From assembly GCA_964581175.1 (NCBI GenBank), contig CAZONI010000042.1, positions 1-32,347 of the forward strand: a DNA stretch of 32,347 bases. Direction: 5' to 3'. How positions within the stretch are numbered: position 1 is the stretch's first letter; each line of letters begins with the position of its first letter. Positions 24,793 through 32,283 of this stretch are shown here, piece after piece. The DNA comes from B46-G9 sp964581175 (GTDB lineage Bacteria > Desulfobacterota > DSM-4660 > Desulfatiglandales > Desulfatiglandaceae). A model generated the notes under the pieces. It was not told the origin of the DNA. It ran no database searches and saw only the letters and a program-made list of their open reading frames with translations. A program made the position numbers and the translations under genes.

Positions 24793-25671
24793 TTACGTTC
24801 TCTGGAATCTCCATCGTATCTTGGGGTCCAATGCCTCCCTCAATCCGTCACCGAGAAGATTGAAGGCCAGGACCGTCATGAAAATGGCCGCACCCGAAAA
24901 TGTGGAAATCCACCACTGGGTAAGAAAAAACGCTCGTCCGTCATTCACCATCACTCCCCAATCTGCCGCGGGTGGTTGTGTCCCGAGGCCCAGGAAACCA
25001 AGGGACGCCAGGTACAGGATGATGTACCCCATATCAAGGGTCCCCTGAACGATAATGGGCGAAAGACAGTTTGGAAGAATGTGACGGAACATAATGCGCA
25101 ATTGAGAAGCTCCTACCGCCTTTGCAGACTCCACAAACTGCATTTCCTTCAGGGAAATAACCTGTCCTCGTACCAGACGCGTGTACCACGGCCACCAGGG
25201 AACGGAAATGGCTACGAGCGCGTTCAACAGACTGGGGCCGGTAGACGCAACGATCGCAATGGCCAGCAGGAGGGAAGGAAAGGCCAGGATCATATCCGCA
25301 AACCGCATAATGCCTTCGTCGATCCTGCCGCCGAAATATCCGGCAAAGAGACCTAACGGAACCCCGAATCCCATCACGATCAGCACGACAATGACCGCCG
25401 CCTTTATGGAAATACGGGCACCGAAAATAACCCTGCTCAACAAATCTCTTCCCAGATCATCTGTCCCTAAGGGATGTCTCATGCTCGGGGCTTTCAGCCT
25501 TTCCTGGAGGTTTGAAAGTCCCCGGCCCTGATCCGGAAAGGGTGCGATCCATGGCGCAAGAACGGCGGAGAGGACAAGCAGTATGATAATAGCGAGCCCA
25601 AACACCGTCAGAGGATTCTTCAGAATGAGGCTGATGCCCCTGAAATAGTCTCTATTCTTTTTCCTCGGCAT
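24793..25671 (-). CDS. ABC transporter permease, DppC/OppC-like (second operon)
   Basis: 292 residues. The first helix (about 23-44, TVFGLAIIILLVLSAVLAPW) precedes the family motif RHPLGTDDLGRDLLSRVIFG, followed by five more helices. The EAA loop reads ESAKAVGASQLRIMFRHILPN. The C-terminus is LLGDGLREALDPKIRWRFQ. The SD is weak (TGGA about 6 bases before the ATG). It lies 31 bases downstream of the DppB-like gene, completing the inner-membrane channel. Confidence 0.93.
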   Translation of the reverse strand: MPRKKNRDYFRGISLILKNPLTVFGLAIIILLVLSAVLAPWIAPFPDQGRGLSNLQERLKAPSMRHPLGTDDLGRDLLSRVIFGARISIKAAVIVVLIVMGFGVPLGLFAGYFGGRIDEGIMRFADMILAFPSLLLAIAIVASTGPSLLNALVAISVPWWPWYTRLVRGQVISLKEMQFVESAKAVGASQLRIMFRHILPNCLSPIIVQGTLDMGYIILYLASLGFLGLGTQPPAADWGVMVNDGRAFFLTQWWISTFSGAAIFMTVLAFNLLGDGLREALDPKIRWRFQRT

Positions 25672-25702
25672 AATTTTCCAAATTCCGGTAAGAGACAGTC
25701 TC

Positions 25703-26722
25703 CTATTTTCCGATCCGTATACGCGGATCAGCTATCGCCAGGAGGAGATCAACGCAGAGGTTCACCGTCACGTAAAAAAGCGCCATCAATATGGTGACAC
25801 CCATGATGACCGGATAATCGTTCAAGAAAATCGCATTGATGGTATAGGTCCCAAGACCGGGCCAAAAAAAGATCAGTTCAATGAAAAATGTTCCCGTCAG
25901 CATTGACGCAAAGCAGAGTCCCGCGGTTGTCAGCGTCGGGCCTATGGCATTTCTCAGGGCCTGGATAAAATGGATCTCGGACTCGGATACCCCTATCGAC
26001 CTGGCGGTTGTGATGTAGTCTTCTCTCAGGACCTCCAGCATGGCCGAACGCGTCATCCGTGCGATCAGTCCCGTAGAATAGGCGCCAAGGGTGACGGCCG
26101 GAAGCACAAGGTGTATGCAGACGTTCCAGAAGGCAGCCCAGTTACCGGTCAGGAAGGCATCAATGATGTTGAATCCCGTGACCTTCTGTATGGGGTTCAG
26201 AAGGGCGGTAACCGTATCAATACGTCCTCCTATGGGAAATAGTCCCAGCCACCTGAAAAAGACGATCTGGAAGATCATAGCCAGCCAGAATGAGGGCATG
26301 GAAACATTTGCCACGGAAAAGAGCCTGCTCAGGTGGTCAATGACGGTATTCTCCTTCCTGGCCGAGAGCACCCCGAGGGGGATGCCCACGAACAAGGCAA
26401 TGACTATGGCGCTGAACATCAATTCCAGGGAGGCGGGAAGATGTTCCAGAATTCCTGTGAGGACGGGACGGTGGGTCCGCAAAGATTCGCCCAAATTTCC
26501 ATGAACCAGGTCCCTCAAGTAATACGCAAACTGGATGTACAGGGGCCGGTCAAGACCCAACTGCTTGCGAACCAGTTCCACCTGCTCGGGTCTTGCGCGC
26601 GGCCCGACATACGCGGCTGCAGGATCTCCGGGCACCACACGCGAAAGGGTAAAGGTAATGATGCAGAGCCCGAACAGAACCACCAGGAGCCACACGAGAC
26701 GTTTTAAAACGTAGCGAAGCAT
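25703..26722 (-). CDS. ABC transporter permease, DppB/OppB-like (second operon)
   Basis: 339 residues, six helices. It starts LRYVLKRLVWLLVVLFGLCI and continues RVVPGDPAAAYVGPRA, then KQLGLDRPLYIQFAYYLRDL and GNLGESLRTHRPV, all standard for the family. The EAA loop reads TARSIGVSESEIHFIQALRN, with Thr in place of the usual Glu. It ends LLAIADPRIRIGK. The SD is weak. It follows the binding-protein gene after a 110-base spacer that contains a stem-loop. Confidence 0.93.
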   Translation of the reverse strand: MLRYVLKRLVWLLVVLFGLCIITFTLSRVVPGDPAAAYVGPRARPEQVELVRKQLGLDRPLYIQFAYYLRDLVHGNLGESLRTHRPVLTGILEHLPASLELMFSAIVIALFVGIPLGVLSARKENTVIDHLSRLFSVANVSMPSFWLAMIFQIVFFRWLGLFPIGGRIDTVTALLNPIQKVTGFNIIDAFLTGNWAAFWNVCIHLVLPAVTLGAYSTGLIARMTRSAMLEVLREDYITTARSIGVSESEIHFIQALRNAIGPTLTTAGLCFASMLTGTFFIELIFFWPGLGTYTINAIFLNDYPVIMGVTILMALFYVTVNLCVDLLLAIADPRIRIGK

Positions 26723-26754
26723 GTGATCTCAACAAACGCTTGGATTGTGGAGGA

Positions 26755-26810
26755 CACGGTCCACGGATGGTTTACCAACTCTGCTCATTCATTCCAAACC
26801 GTGAACCGTG
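26755..26810 (-). terminator. Stem-loop between binding-protein and permease genes (second operon)
   Basis: CACGGTCCACGG (26755-26766) pairs with CCGTGAACCGTG (26799-26810), 11 of 12 positions, around a 32-base loop. It occupies the same place in the operon as the hairpin at 18820 does in the plus-strand operon. There is no T-run, so stabilisation of the upstream message is more likely than termination. Confidence 0.45.
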
Positions 26811-26832
26811 GGACATTGGACCTGCGAATCCG

Positions 26833-28392
26833 TTATTCTTTGTACATGAGGTACCAGAACGGGACTCGGGGATAGTTGGGATTTATCACATAGCCTTTCA
26901 ATTTTCTGCTCTTGAAAACAGCCCGCTGGACATCGATCAGAAAGCACGACGGCGCGTCGTCGATGAGCATCTTCTGGGCGTTGGAATAGAGCGACTGGGC
27001 CTTTTTGCCGTCGGGGGTCGAATAAGCCGCCAGGATGGTCTTGTCGAACTCCGGGTTCTTGTAATAGGAAAAATTCCAGTATGGTTTCTTTTCCGTGTGC
27101 CACAGGCTGTAGAGGGTTTCATAAGGATCGCTGAAGGTCGGCCACCACAAAAGTGCTGCCATATCCTGGGCCTTTTCCGGTCCCCCTTTCATCAGGTCCC
27201 ATTGCGCGGTCCAGATCATCGGCCGGATCTCCACCTGTATCCCGATCTTGGCCAATTCTTCCTTTACCAGAGGGGCAAAGACCTTCTCCACGTCATTTTC
27301 AGAAGCATAGGTGAAGACGACTTTTTCCTTGAGCCCATCCGGGTGCCCCGCTTCCGCCATGTATTTCCGGGCCTTTTGCAGGTCATGAGTATACTGGAAG
27401 AGACTTTCGTCATGGCCGAACTGGCCGTAAGGAATCGGGCCCACGGGCTGCCTGCCAAGGCCCCCCATTGCCACCTCAATTATTTCCTTGTACGGTAGGG
27501 CATAGGATACCGCCTTTCTGATCAGTTTGTCGCTGAATGGAAGTTTTGCCGTATTCAGGTGGAGAGCGTAGTTCATAAAACTGGGACCCACCAGTCGCTC
27601 ACAGCACTTCTTGGTGTTTAAAATCTTGCTCGATTCTACGGGAATCCGGGTTGCGAGATCGACGACACCCGATTCGAGCATCTGGTCCGCCACCGTGGCT
27701 TCCTTGACTATCTTCACCACGATCCTATTGAAATGAGGCCCTTTCCACCCCCGCCAGTAGCCGTCGAACCTCTTGAAGATTATCTCCTCATCGGGCTTCC
27801 AGCTTTCAAGCACATACGGTCCACAACCCGCTTCGTGTCCCGCATCAAACCACTTCCTGTCCTTCTGGACCGCATTGGGACTGATAATCCAGGCCGCATT
27901 GGCGGAGGCTATGATTCGATCAAAGGGGGCCGCGCTGTTCAGGATAAACGTTACCGTATAATCATCGACAACCTTGATCTCCTTGACGGGGTCGAAGATA
28001 AAGGCCGCTCCCTTCTTCATTTTCATGGTTCTTTCAATGGAATCCTTCACCACCTGTGCGGTCAGCATACCCCCATCGTGAAATTTTACTCCCTTTCTCA
28101 GGTAGAATGTCCATTCCAGGCCGTTCTTCTCCACTTTCCATTTTTTCGCAAGGCCCGGCTGGAAGGGCTGTTTGCTGCCCGGCGGGCTGACCCAGATGAG
28201 CGTTTCATAGATGTTCGGCATATACGATGATTCGGTTGAATAAGCCGCACTTGGGTCCCACGTGGTGATACTGTCTGTGGAGGCGAATACAAGGATATCT
28301 TTCGGCAATTTCGCGGCATATCCCCGAACGGAGAGAAGAATCAAGATACTACCGGCTAAGACGAGAACAGGGATGATGGCTTTTCTTTTCAT
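26833..28392 (-). CDS. ABC transporter substrate-binding protein, family 5 (second operon)
   Basis: 519 residues. The signal peptide is MKRKAIIPVLVLAGSILIL, cut probably at GYA-AK near residue 26; there is no lipobox. Family-5 landmarks: DPSAAYSTESSYMPNIYETL, FQPGLAKKWKVEKNGLEWTF, YLRKGVKFHDGG, CGPYVLESWKPDE, IRKAVSYALPYKEIIEVAMG. AAAGGAGG precedes the ATG on the minus strand. It shares the fold but little evident local sequence with the other binding protein, so the two operons are unlikely to be a recent duplication. The upstream nitrilase-family gene hints that the ligand contains an amide, nitrile or carbamoyl group; that is inference. Confidence 0.93.
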   Translation of the reverse strand: MKRKAIIPVLVLAGSILILLSVRGYAAKLPKDILVFASTDSITTWDPSAAYSTESSYMPNIYETLIWVSPPGSKQPFQPGLAKKWKVEKNGLEWTFYLRKGVKFHDGGMLTAQVVKDSIERTMKMKKGAAFIFDPVKEIKVVDDYTVTFILNSAAPFDRIIASANAAWIISPNAVQKDRKWFDAGHEAGCGPYVLESWKPDEEIIFKRFDGYWRGWKGPHFNRIVVKIVKEATVADQMLESGVVDLATRIPVESSKILNTKKCCERLVGPSFMNYALHLNTAKLPFSDKLIRKAVSYALPYKEIIEVAMGGLGRQPVGPIPYGQFGHDESLFQYTHDLQKARKYMAEAGHPDGLKEKVVFTYASENDVEKVFAPLVKEELAKIGIQVEIRPMIWTAQWDLMKGGPEKAQDMAALLWWPTFSDPYETLYSLWHTEKKPYWNFSYYKNPEFDKTILAAYSTPDGKKAQSLYSNAQKMLIDDAPSCFLIDVQRAVFKSRKLKGYVINPNYPRVPFWYLMYKE

Positions 28393-28421
28393 TTCTTTTT
28401 CCTCCTTTCGTGGCCAGGCAT

Positions 28422-28457
28422 CTTTCCAGCCGCTTCCAGTGATAGGCAGCCGGAAAG
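28422..28457 (-). promoter_or_regulatory. Possible leader stem-loop upstream of the binding-protein gene
   Basis: CTTTCCAGCCGC (28422-28433) can pair with GCAGCCGGAAAG (28446-28457), 10 of 12 positions, 30 bases before the binding-protein start on the minus strand. It lies in the 162-base spacer after the nitrilase-family gene. It may mark mRNA processing or a separate transcript start; evidence is only the inverted repeat. Confidence 0.3.
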
Positions 28458-28554
28458 ACCAAATCTCAGTACAGAATAGGGCCTTCCGACATTTCTCCTC
28501 TGCCTTGATTCACCACCTCCTTCCTGAATACTGCAACGCCTTAATTTTATTCTT

Positions 28555-29415
28555 TCATTTCCCGATCTTCCGGTGGAGCTTCAACGGCCCGAGGGAATGA
28601 AAGATCTCTCCTTTGCGCAGGTCTCCGCTGTACATGGGAAATGTTCCCCCAAAATCTCTCAAGTCCTTCCACGTCTGGCTGAGACCGAGGGTCCCATACT
28701 CCCGAACTCTCGAGACCACATCAAGATCTATCACTTCTGTGAGGATCGTCTCCCTTTCGCCTGATTCCTGCAGGACCCTCCCTTCGGGATCCACGAATAT
28801 GGACCTTCCAACGCCCCCGCCACCCGTTCCATTCACGTTCAGGACATACACCTGGTTGGAAATCGCATTCGCCTGGGCAAGTATTATTTCCTGGGATCTG
28901 TCCGAGGTGTACGTTCCCGTGGGACAAATCACAACCTCAGACCCCAGCCAGGCAAGATTTCTGACAACCTCCGGAAACCATATGTCATAACAGATGCAGA
29001 TGCCGAACCGGCCCTTCCCGGGGATATCAAAAACGCAAAAAGACTCTCCGGCATCATTTCGCTCCAAGGGAGACCACGGAAACAGTTTCCTGTATCGCGC
29101 CTCGATCTTTCCCTCAGGTGAAATGACAACCGCAGTGTTATAGACCTTGTCATTGTCCCTTTCATTGAAGGACCCGGGTATGAGCCATTTCCCTTCTTCC
29201 GCGGCCCACGCACAAAATTGTTCCAGTACGGGATTCGGAATTTCCTGTGCCGATCCCGGGTTCAGCCCCGAGGCGCATAACTCGCTGAAAATAACCACAT
29301 CGACCCATGGGAACAACCGGGCAACAGTCTTCAGCCTCTCCATCATTGCACGTGAGTTGTCTTTCCCTCCGACAACTTCCATCTGCACGCCGGCAATGCC
29401 AAGATACCTGCTCAT
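28555..29415 (-). CDS. Carbon-nitrogen hydrolase (nitrilase superfamily)
   Basis: 286 residues, cytoplasmic. The Glu-Lys-Cys triad is visible: Glu45 in FSELCASG, Lys110 in YRKLFPW and Cys142 in GICICYDIWFPE. Length and motif spacing fit amidases and N-carbamoyl amino-acid hydrolases as well as nitrilases, so the bond cleaved (amide, carbamoyl or nitrile) is open. The SD AGGAGGAAG lies directly before the ATG. It is placed between the GntR regulator (39 bases upstream) and the binding-protein gene of the second ABC operon; all point the same way, which suggests it processes the imported solute. Confidence 0.92.
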   Translation of the reverse strand: MSRYLGIAGVQMEVVGGKDNSRAMMERLKTVARLFPWVDVVIFSELCASGLNPGSAQEIPNPVLEQFCAWAAEEGKWLIPGSFNERDNDKVYNTAVVISPEGKIEARYRKLFPWSPLERNDAGESFCVFDIPGKGRFGICICYDIWFPEVVRNLAWLGSEVVICPTGTYTSDRSQEIILAQANAISNQVYVLNVNGTGGGGVGRSIFVDPEGRVLQESGERETILTEVIDLDVVSRVREYGTLGLSQTWKDLRDFGGTFPMYSGDLRKGEIFHSLGPLKLHRKIGK

Positions 29416-29453
29416 TCTTCCTCCTGCCGATACACCGCATCTTCCGATCCAGA

Positions 29454-30116
29454 TCAGGCCTCTTCCCTTATCAGGTGAAAGGGAAGGTGCACATGCACGT
29501 CCCGGATATAGTTTGCAGCCCTTTTGGCACTGCCTTTTCGAATCAGTTCTATTATTTTCAGGTGCTCGTTATAATTTAACGTTATCAACCTGTTGCCCCA
29601 GTTGATTTCCCCGAATCCGAACAATCGCTGCCGGAGGATATTGAGGTGATACAGGATGAGATTGTTCTTCGAAAGCTTGAGATACACACCATGAAATTCC
29701 GAATTGAGTTCCCAGTAGTTATAGAAATCCTTTTTATGTGCCGCCAAGAGCATTCTTTCATTGACCTTCCTCATTCTTTCCACGTCTCCCTGCCCAACCC
29801 TGTCAAAGACGGAAATCAACACTCTCGAATCGAGCGCACCCATGACTTCATAAATATCTTCTATCGCCTGCGGGCTAAGCTCATTAATTTTTATGCCTCG
29901 TTGCGGCAAGAACGTCACAAAGCCCTCGACCTGGAGTTGGAGAAGAGCGTCGCGAAGCGGGGTCCGGCTTATGGCCAGGTTCTCGACCATCTTGTTGATG
30001 CTCACAAACATCCCCGGCCGCAATTCTCCATTTCTCAATTGCTCGCGCAGGTACTCATATATCTGGGTTCGTAAAAGTTGGGTGCTTGATGAAAGAGTGG
30101 TGTTCACGGCAGGCAC
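29454..30116 (-). CDS. GntR-family transcriptional regulator, FCD (FadR-like) type
   Basis: 220 residues with a GTG start that has GGAGGTCA just upstream. The winged helix-turn-helix is at about 14-78 (QIYEYLREQLRNGELRPG, then ISRTPLRDALLQLQVEG and the wing LPQRGIKI). The effector domain (about 85-210) is all-helical FCD type, with metal-site candidates NSEFHGVY, NEHLKIIELI and RDVHVHLPFH; Asn replaces the usual Asp in the first. Such proteins sense small organic acids or metals and usually repress their own operon. It heads the nitrilase-ABC operon and diverges from the hydrolase-thioesterase pair. Confidence 0.92.
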   Translation of the reverse strand: MPAVNTTLSSSTQLLRTQIYEYLREQLRNGELRPGMFVSINKMVENLAISRTPLRDALLQLQVEGFVTFLPQRGIKINELSPQAIEDIYEVMGALDSRVLISVFDRVGQGDVERMRKVNERMLLAAHKKDFYNYWELNSEFHGVYLKLSKNNLILYHLNILRQRLFGFGEINWGNRLITLNYNEHLKIIELIRKGSAKRAANYIRDVHVHLPFHLIREEA

Positions 30117-30165
30117 TGACCTCCACTAGTTAGGATCCGGTGAAGAAACCAATGAGAGAAAAATC

Positions 30166-30193
30166 TTGGAATGCACGTGAAAACTAATATACT
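30166..30193 (+). promoter_or_regulatory. Possible divergent promoter of the hydrolase-thioesterase pair
   Basis: On the plus strand TTGGAA (30166-30171) and TATACT (30188-30193) are separated by 16 bases. The -10 box overlaps that of the opposite promoter. The hydrolase ATG lies 130 bases downstream. Confidence 0.4.
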
Positions 30194-30215
30194 AGTATTC
30201 TAATATTTTTGTCAA
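30186..30215 (-). promoter_or_regulatory. Promoter of the GntR-nitrilase-ABC operon
   Basis: On the minus strand TTGACA (30215-30210) and TATATT (30191-30186) are separated by 18 bases, a good sigma-70-type promoter in an AT-rich patch. The regulator's GTG lies about 70 bases downstream. Confidence 0.6.
30189..30198. promoter_or_regulatory. Candidate GntR operator
   Basis: ATACTAGTAT is a perfect 10-bp palindrome that overlaps the predicted -10 boxes of both promoters. CTAATAT occurs twice around it (30184-30190 and 30200-30206), 16 bases apart. The position next to the regulator gene suggests an autoregulatory operator. Confidence 0.45.
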
Positions 30216-30322
30216 GCATTTTTTGCACACCAAACCGTCCTGGAATTTTTCGGGCGGTCCCACTTGAACTATCGAGAGCGCTCGTGTATGCTGGCCGATA
30301 TTTCGAAAGGAGATGGAATCTG

Positions 30323-31045
30323 ATGCAGGTGACGGAAGCGGTGTTTTTCATTCACGGACAGGACGAATTTATCCCCGATTCCCATGCCTATGTCCTGGGG
30401 AAGCCATCCTCGAAGGATCTCACCCTGGTGGATGCGGGCCTCATGGGAAAGGGACAGTACAAAATTGAGGCGATAAAGGCGGACGGGATCGATCCATCCG
30501 AAATCAAACGGGTCATCATGACCCATACGCATCTGGACCATATCGGCTGCCTCACGGAAATCCTGGAATCAATCCCGGATGCGGAGCTCTGGGTTCATGG
30601 TGTAGAGGGGACTCCTCTGGAAGAAGGAGACGAAAGAACCGTCTATGGTATGGACATGTTCCGCCAGATGTGCCAGGCCCAGTACCGTATCAAGGCGGGC
30701 GCCTTTCGTTTCCAGGTTGACCGCAAACTGGAAGGGGGAGAAACCCTTCAAATGGGCGGCATGTCCTGGGAGGTGCTCCACATTCCGGGCCATTCCCCCG
30801 GCAGCATCGCTTTGTACCATGCCGGAGAGAAAATTCTCATCCCGGGTGATACGGTGTATGCGGATTACGCCATCGGGCGGTTTGATCTCCACGGCGCGAG
30901 CGGCCGCCAACTCAGGGACTCCCTCAACCTTCTCGCCGGCCTGGAGGTGAGGACGCTCCTCCCCGGTCATAACCGGATCATGGAGCACGTGCCCGATGGA
31001 TACATCCGTGAAACGGCCCGGCAGTGGGAACCGTATCTCTCATAG
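30323..31045 (+). CDS. Metallo-beta-lactamase-fold hydrolase
   Basis: 240 residues from the ATG with AAGGAGAT 8 bases upstream; an open extension to 30209 runs through the promoter region and is not credible. The dinuclear metal site is complete: THTHLDH (His68, His70, Asp72, His73), His157 in PGHSPGS, Asp176 in PGDTVY and His216 in LLPGHN. This is the glyoxalase II/lactonase-like layout; reactions in the family include thioester, lactone and ester hydrolysis, so the substrate is open. It is followed 25 bases later by a hotdog thioesterase and lies divergent from the GntR regulator. Confidence 0.92.
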   Translation: MQVTEAVFFIHGQDEFIPDSHAYVLGKPSSKDLTLVDAGLMGKGQYKIEAIKADGIDPSEIKRVIMTHTHLDHIGCLTEILESIPDAELWVHGVEGTPLEEGDERTVYGMDMFRQMCQAQYRIKAGAFRFQVDRKLEGGETLQMGGMSWEVLHIPGHSPGSIALYHAGEKILIPGDTVYADYAIGRFDLHGASGRQLRDSLNLLAGLEVRTLLPGHNRIMEHVPDGYIRETARQWEPYLS

Positions 31046-31070
31046 GAACTGCGCATGAGGAAAGAATGAA

Positions 31071-31532
31071 ATGAAAGTGCTGAATCCTGAGCATGTGAAG
31101 GCCGTCACAGCCGTGGTCAACAACTGCCCCTATTTCAAGCTCCTTTCCGCTGAACTCAAAACCCTCGGGTGGGGGGAATCACACTTCGAATTAGAGGTCC
31201 AGGAAAAACACTTCCAGCCCTACGGGATTGTCCATGGAGGCGTCTGCGCATCGATACTTGATGCGGCCGCCTTCTGGGCCGTGTATGCCGGTTTTGAAGA
31301 AGTTGTGGGGCTGACCACGGTTGAGATGAAAATCAACTACCTGGCACCGGTCAGCGAGGGACGCCTCATTGCACGGGGAAGATGCATTAAGGCGGGGAAG
31401 ACTATTTGCCTGGGTGATGCCACCATACACGACGATAAGGGCAGGCTCGTCGCCCACGGCACATCCACCATTATGGTTCTTGAATCCATGCTCATCGAAA
31501 ATCAGGCTGAGTTTCCGCCCAAGTTCAAATAG
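31071..31532 (+). CDS. Hotdog-fold thioesterase, PaaI-like
   Basis: 153 residues. The motif YGIVHGGVCASILDAAAFWA (51-70) matches the PaaI/YbgC hotdog active-site region HGGxxxxLxD, followed by the strand-rich end TTVEMKINYLAPVSEGRLIA and GTSTIMVLES. It hydrolyses an acyl-CoA or related thioester; the acyl group is unknown. GAGGAAAG precedes the ATG. The spacing suggests an operon with the metallo-hydrolase gene. After its stop the sequence turns into non-coding repeats. Confidence 0.9.
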   Translation: MKVLNPEHVKAVTAVVNNCPYFKLLSAELKTLGWGESHFELEVQEKHFQPYGIVHGGVCASILDAAAFWAVYAGFEEVVGLTTVEMKINYLAPVSEGRLIARGRCIKAGKTICLGDATIHDDKGRLVAHGTSTIMVLESMLIENQAEFPPKFK

Positions 31533-31771
31533 CCCGCATCCGGCAATCATGGATTCTCATCAGCAGATTTGTGCCGAAAATGCGCAGAACATCTTCCATT
31601 TAATAGTATTCAATGCCAAATTCCAAAATCCCACTGTCAAATCAATGACCAATTCCCAATGACCAAATCGAATAAGCATCCGAGGCCGAACTGCTCGGGT
31701 CGTCATGCCGGACTTGATAAGCCTGCTCCGTACTTGACATGGGGGCATCCAGATATTCCGAGCACCGTAGT

Positions 31772-31800
31772 CACTGGATTCCGGCTTCCGCCGGAATGAC
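31772..31800. repeat. REP-like hairpin repeat
   Basis: ATTCCGGC (31778-31785) pairs perfectly with GCCGGAAT (31790-31797) around TTCC, flanked by ACTGG and GAC. This CTGGATTCCGG...CCGGAATGAC unit is a dispersed intergenic repeat type known from many bacteria. Confidence 0.75.
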
Positions 31801-32200
31801 AACTCGCTTCGCTCCAACAAATTTATTATTGGTTCAGCGATAGGAGGAAATCTTTATGCTACGCTGGATTCTGACTTCTTGATTCTTCGCCGGAATATCA
31901 CGGCATAGCCTTTGGCTTCTGGTTCCCGCGGAGCGGGACCTTCGCCGGTCCCTCAGGACCCGGTTTTCCAATGAATAATAACACCTGAATTGTGCTGAGG
32001 AATTTGCCATTGTCTAAGGACAGTATGTTTTGTCATCTAATTATTTTGATTTTGTTTGGCATTTGATCTTTGACATTTGCTTTTCCGGTTTATCCGGGTT
32101 GGATCGTGCCATCCACAATTGAATTCAGGCACGAGCGAGTTTCCGATCCAGAAATGAGATATTTTTTGCAAGATCAGGAAAATCAAGGGATTACGCGGAG

Positions 32201-32221
32201 ACGTACTATAATATAGTACGT
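32201..32221. repeat. Perfect 21-bp inverted repeat
   Basis: ACGTACTATA (32201-32210) and TATAGTACGT (32212-32221) are perfect inverted copies around a single A. GGGAT (32187-32191) and ATCCC (32232-32236) extend the symmetry outwards. The centre is too tight for an RNA loop, so a dimeric protein site or a palindromic repeat unit is more likely. Confidence 0.7.
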
Positions 32222-32283
32222 TGCACAAGTGATCCCGCAGATTGACGCAGAGATTGTGAAAAACAGCCATTTATGGACGGAAA

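Larger units (their letters stand above)
31533..32283. other. Repeat-rich intergenic region
   Basis: I see no credible gene here. Contents in order: a tandem CAATGACCAA word (31643-31652, 31657-31666); a degenerate GTCATGCCGGACTTGA repeat (31702-31717) ending in GGCATCCAGA; the widespread GGATTCCGG-type repeat (about 31772-31800); several GC hairpins around 31923-31965 (for example GGTTCCCGC/GCGGGACC); an AT-rich run at 32037-32085; a perfect inverted repeat at 32201; and a CCGCAGATTGACGCAGA repeat (about 32235-32251). Short open frames across it are accidental translations of these repeats. Confidence 0.7.

Noticed and set aside
30209..30322. N-terminal extension of the metallo-hydrolase
   Set aside because: It runs through the divergent promoter and operator; the ATG at 30323 has a good SD and fits the family start.
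32037..32270. 77-codon minus-strand frame
   Set aside because: It runs through AT-rich low-complexity sequence, the inverted repeat and a CGCAGA-type repeat; composition is not protein-like.
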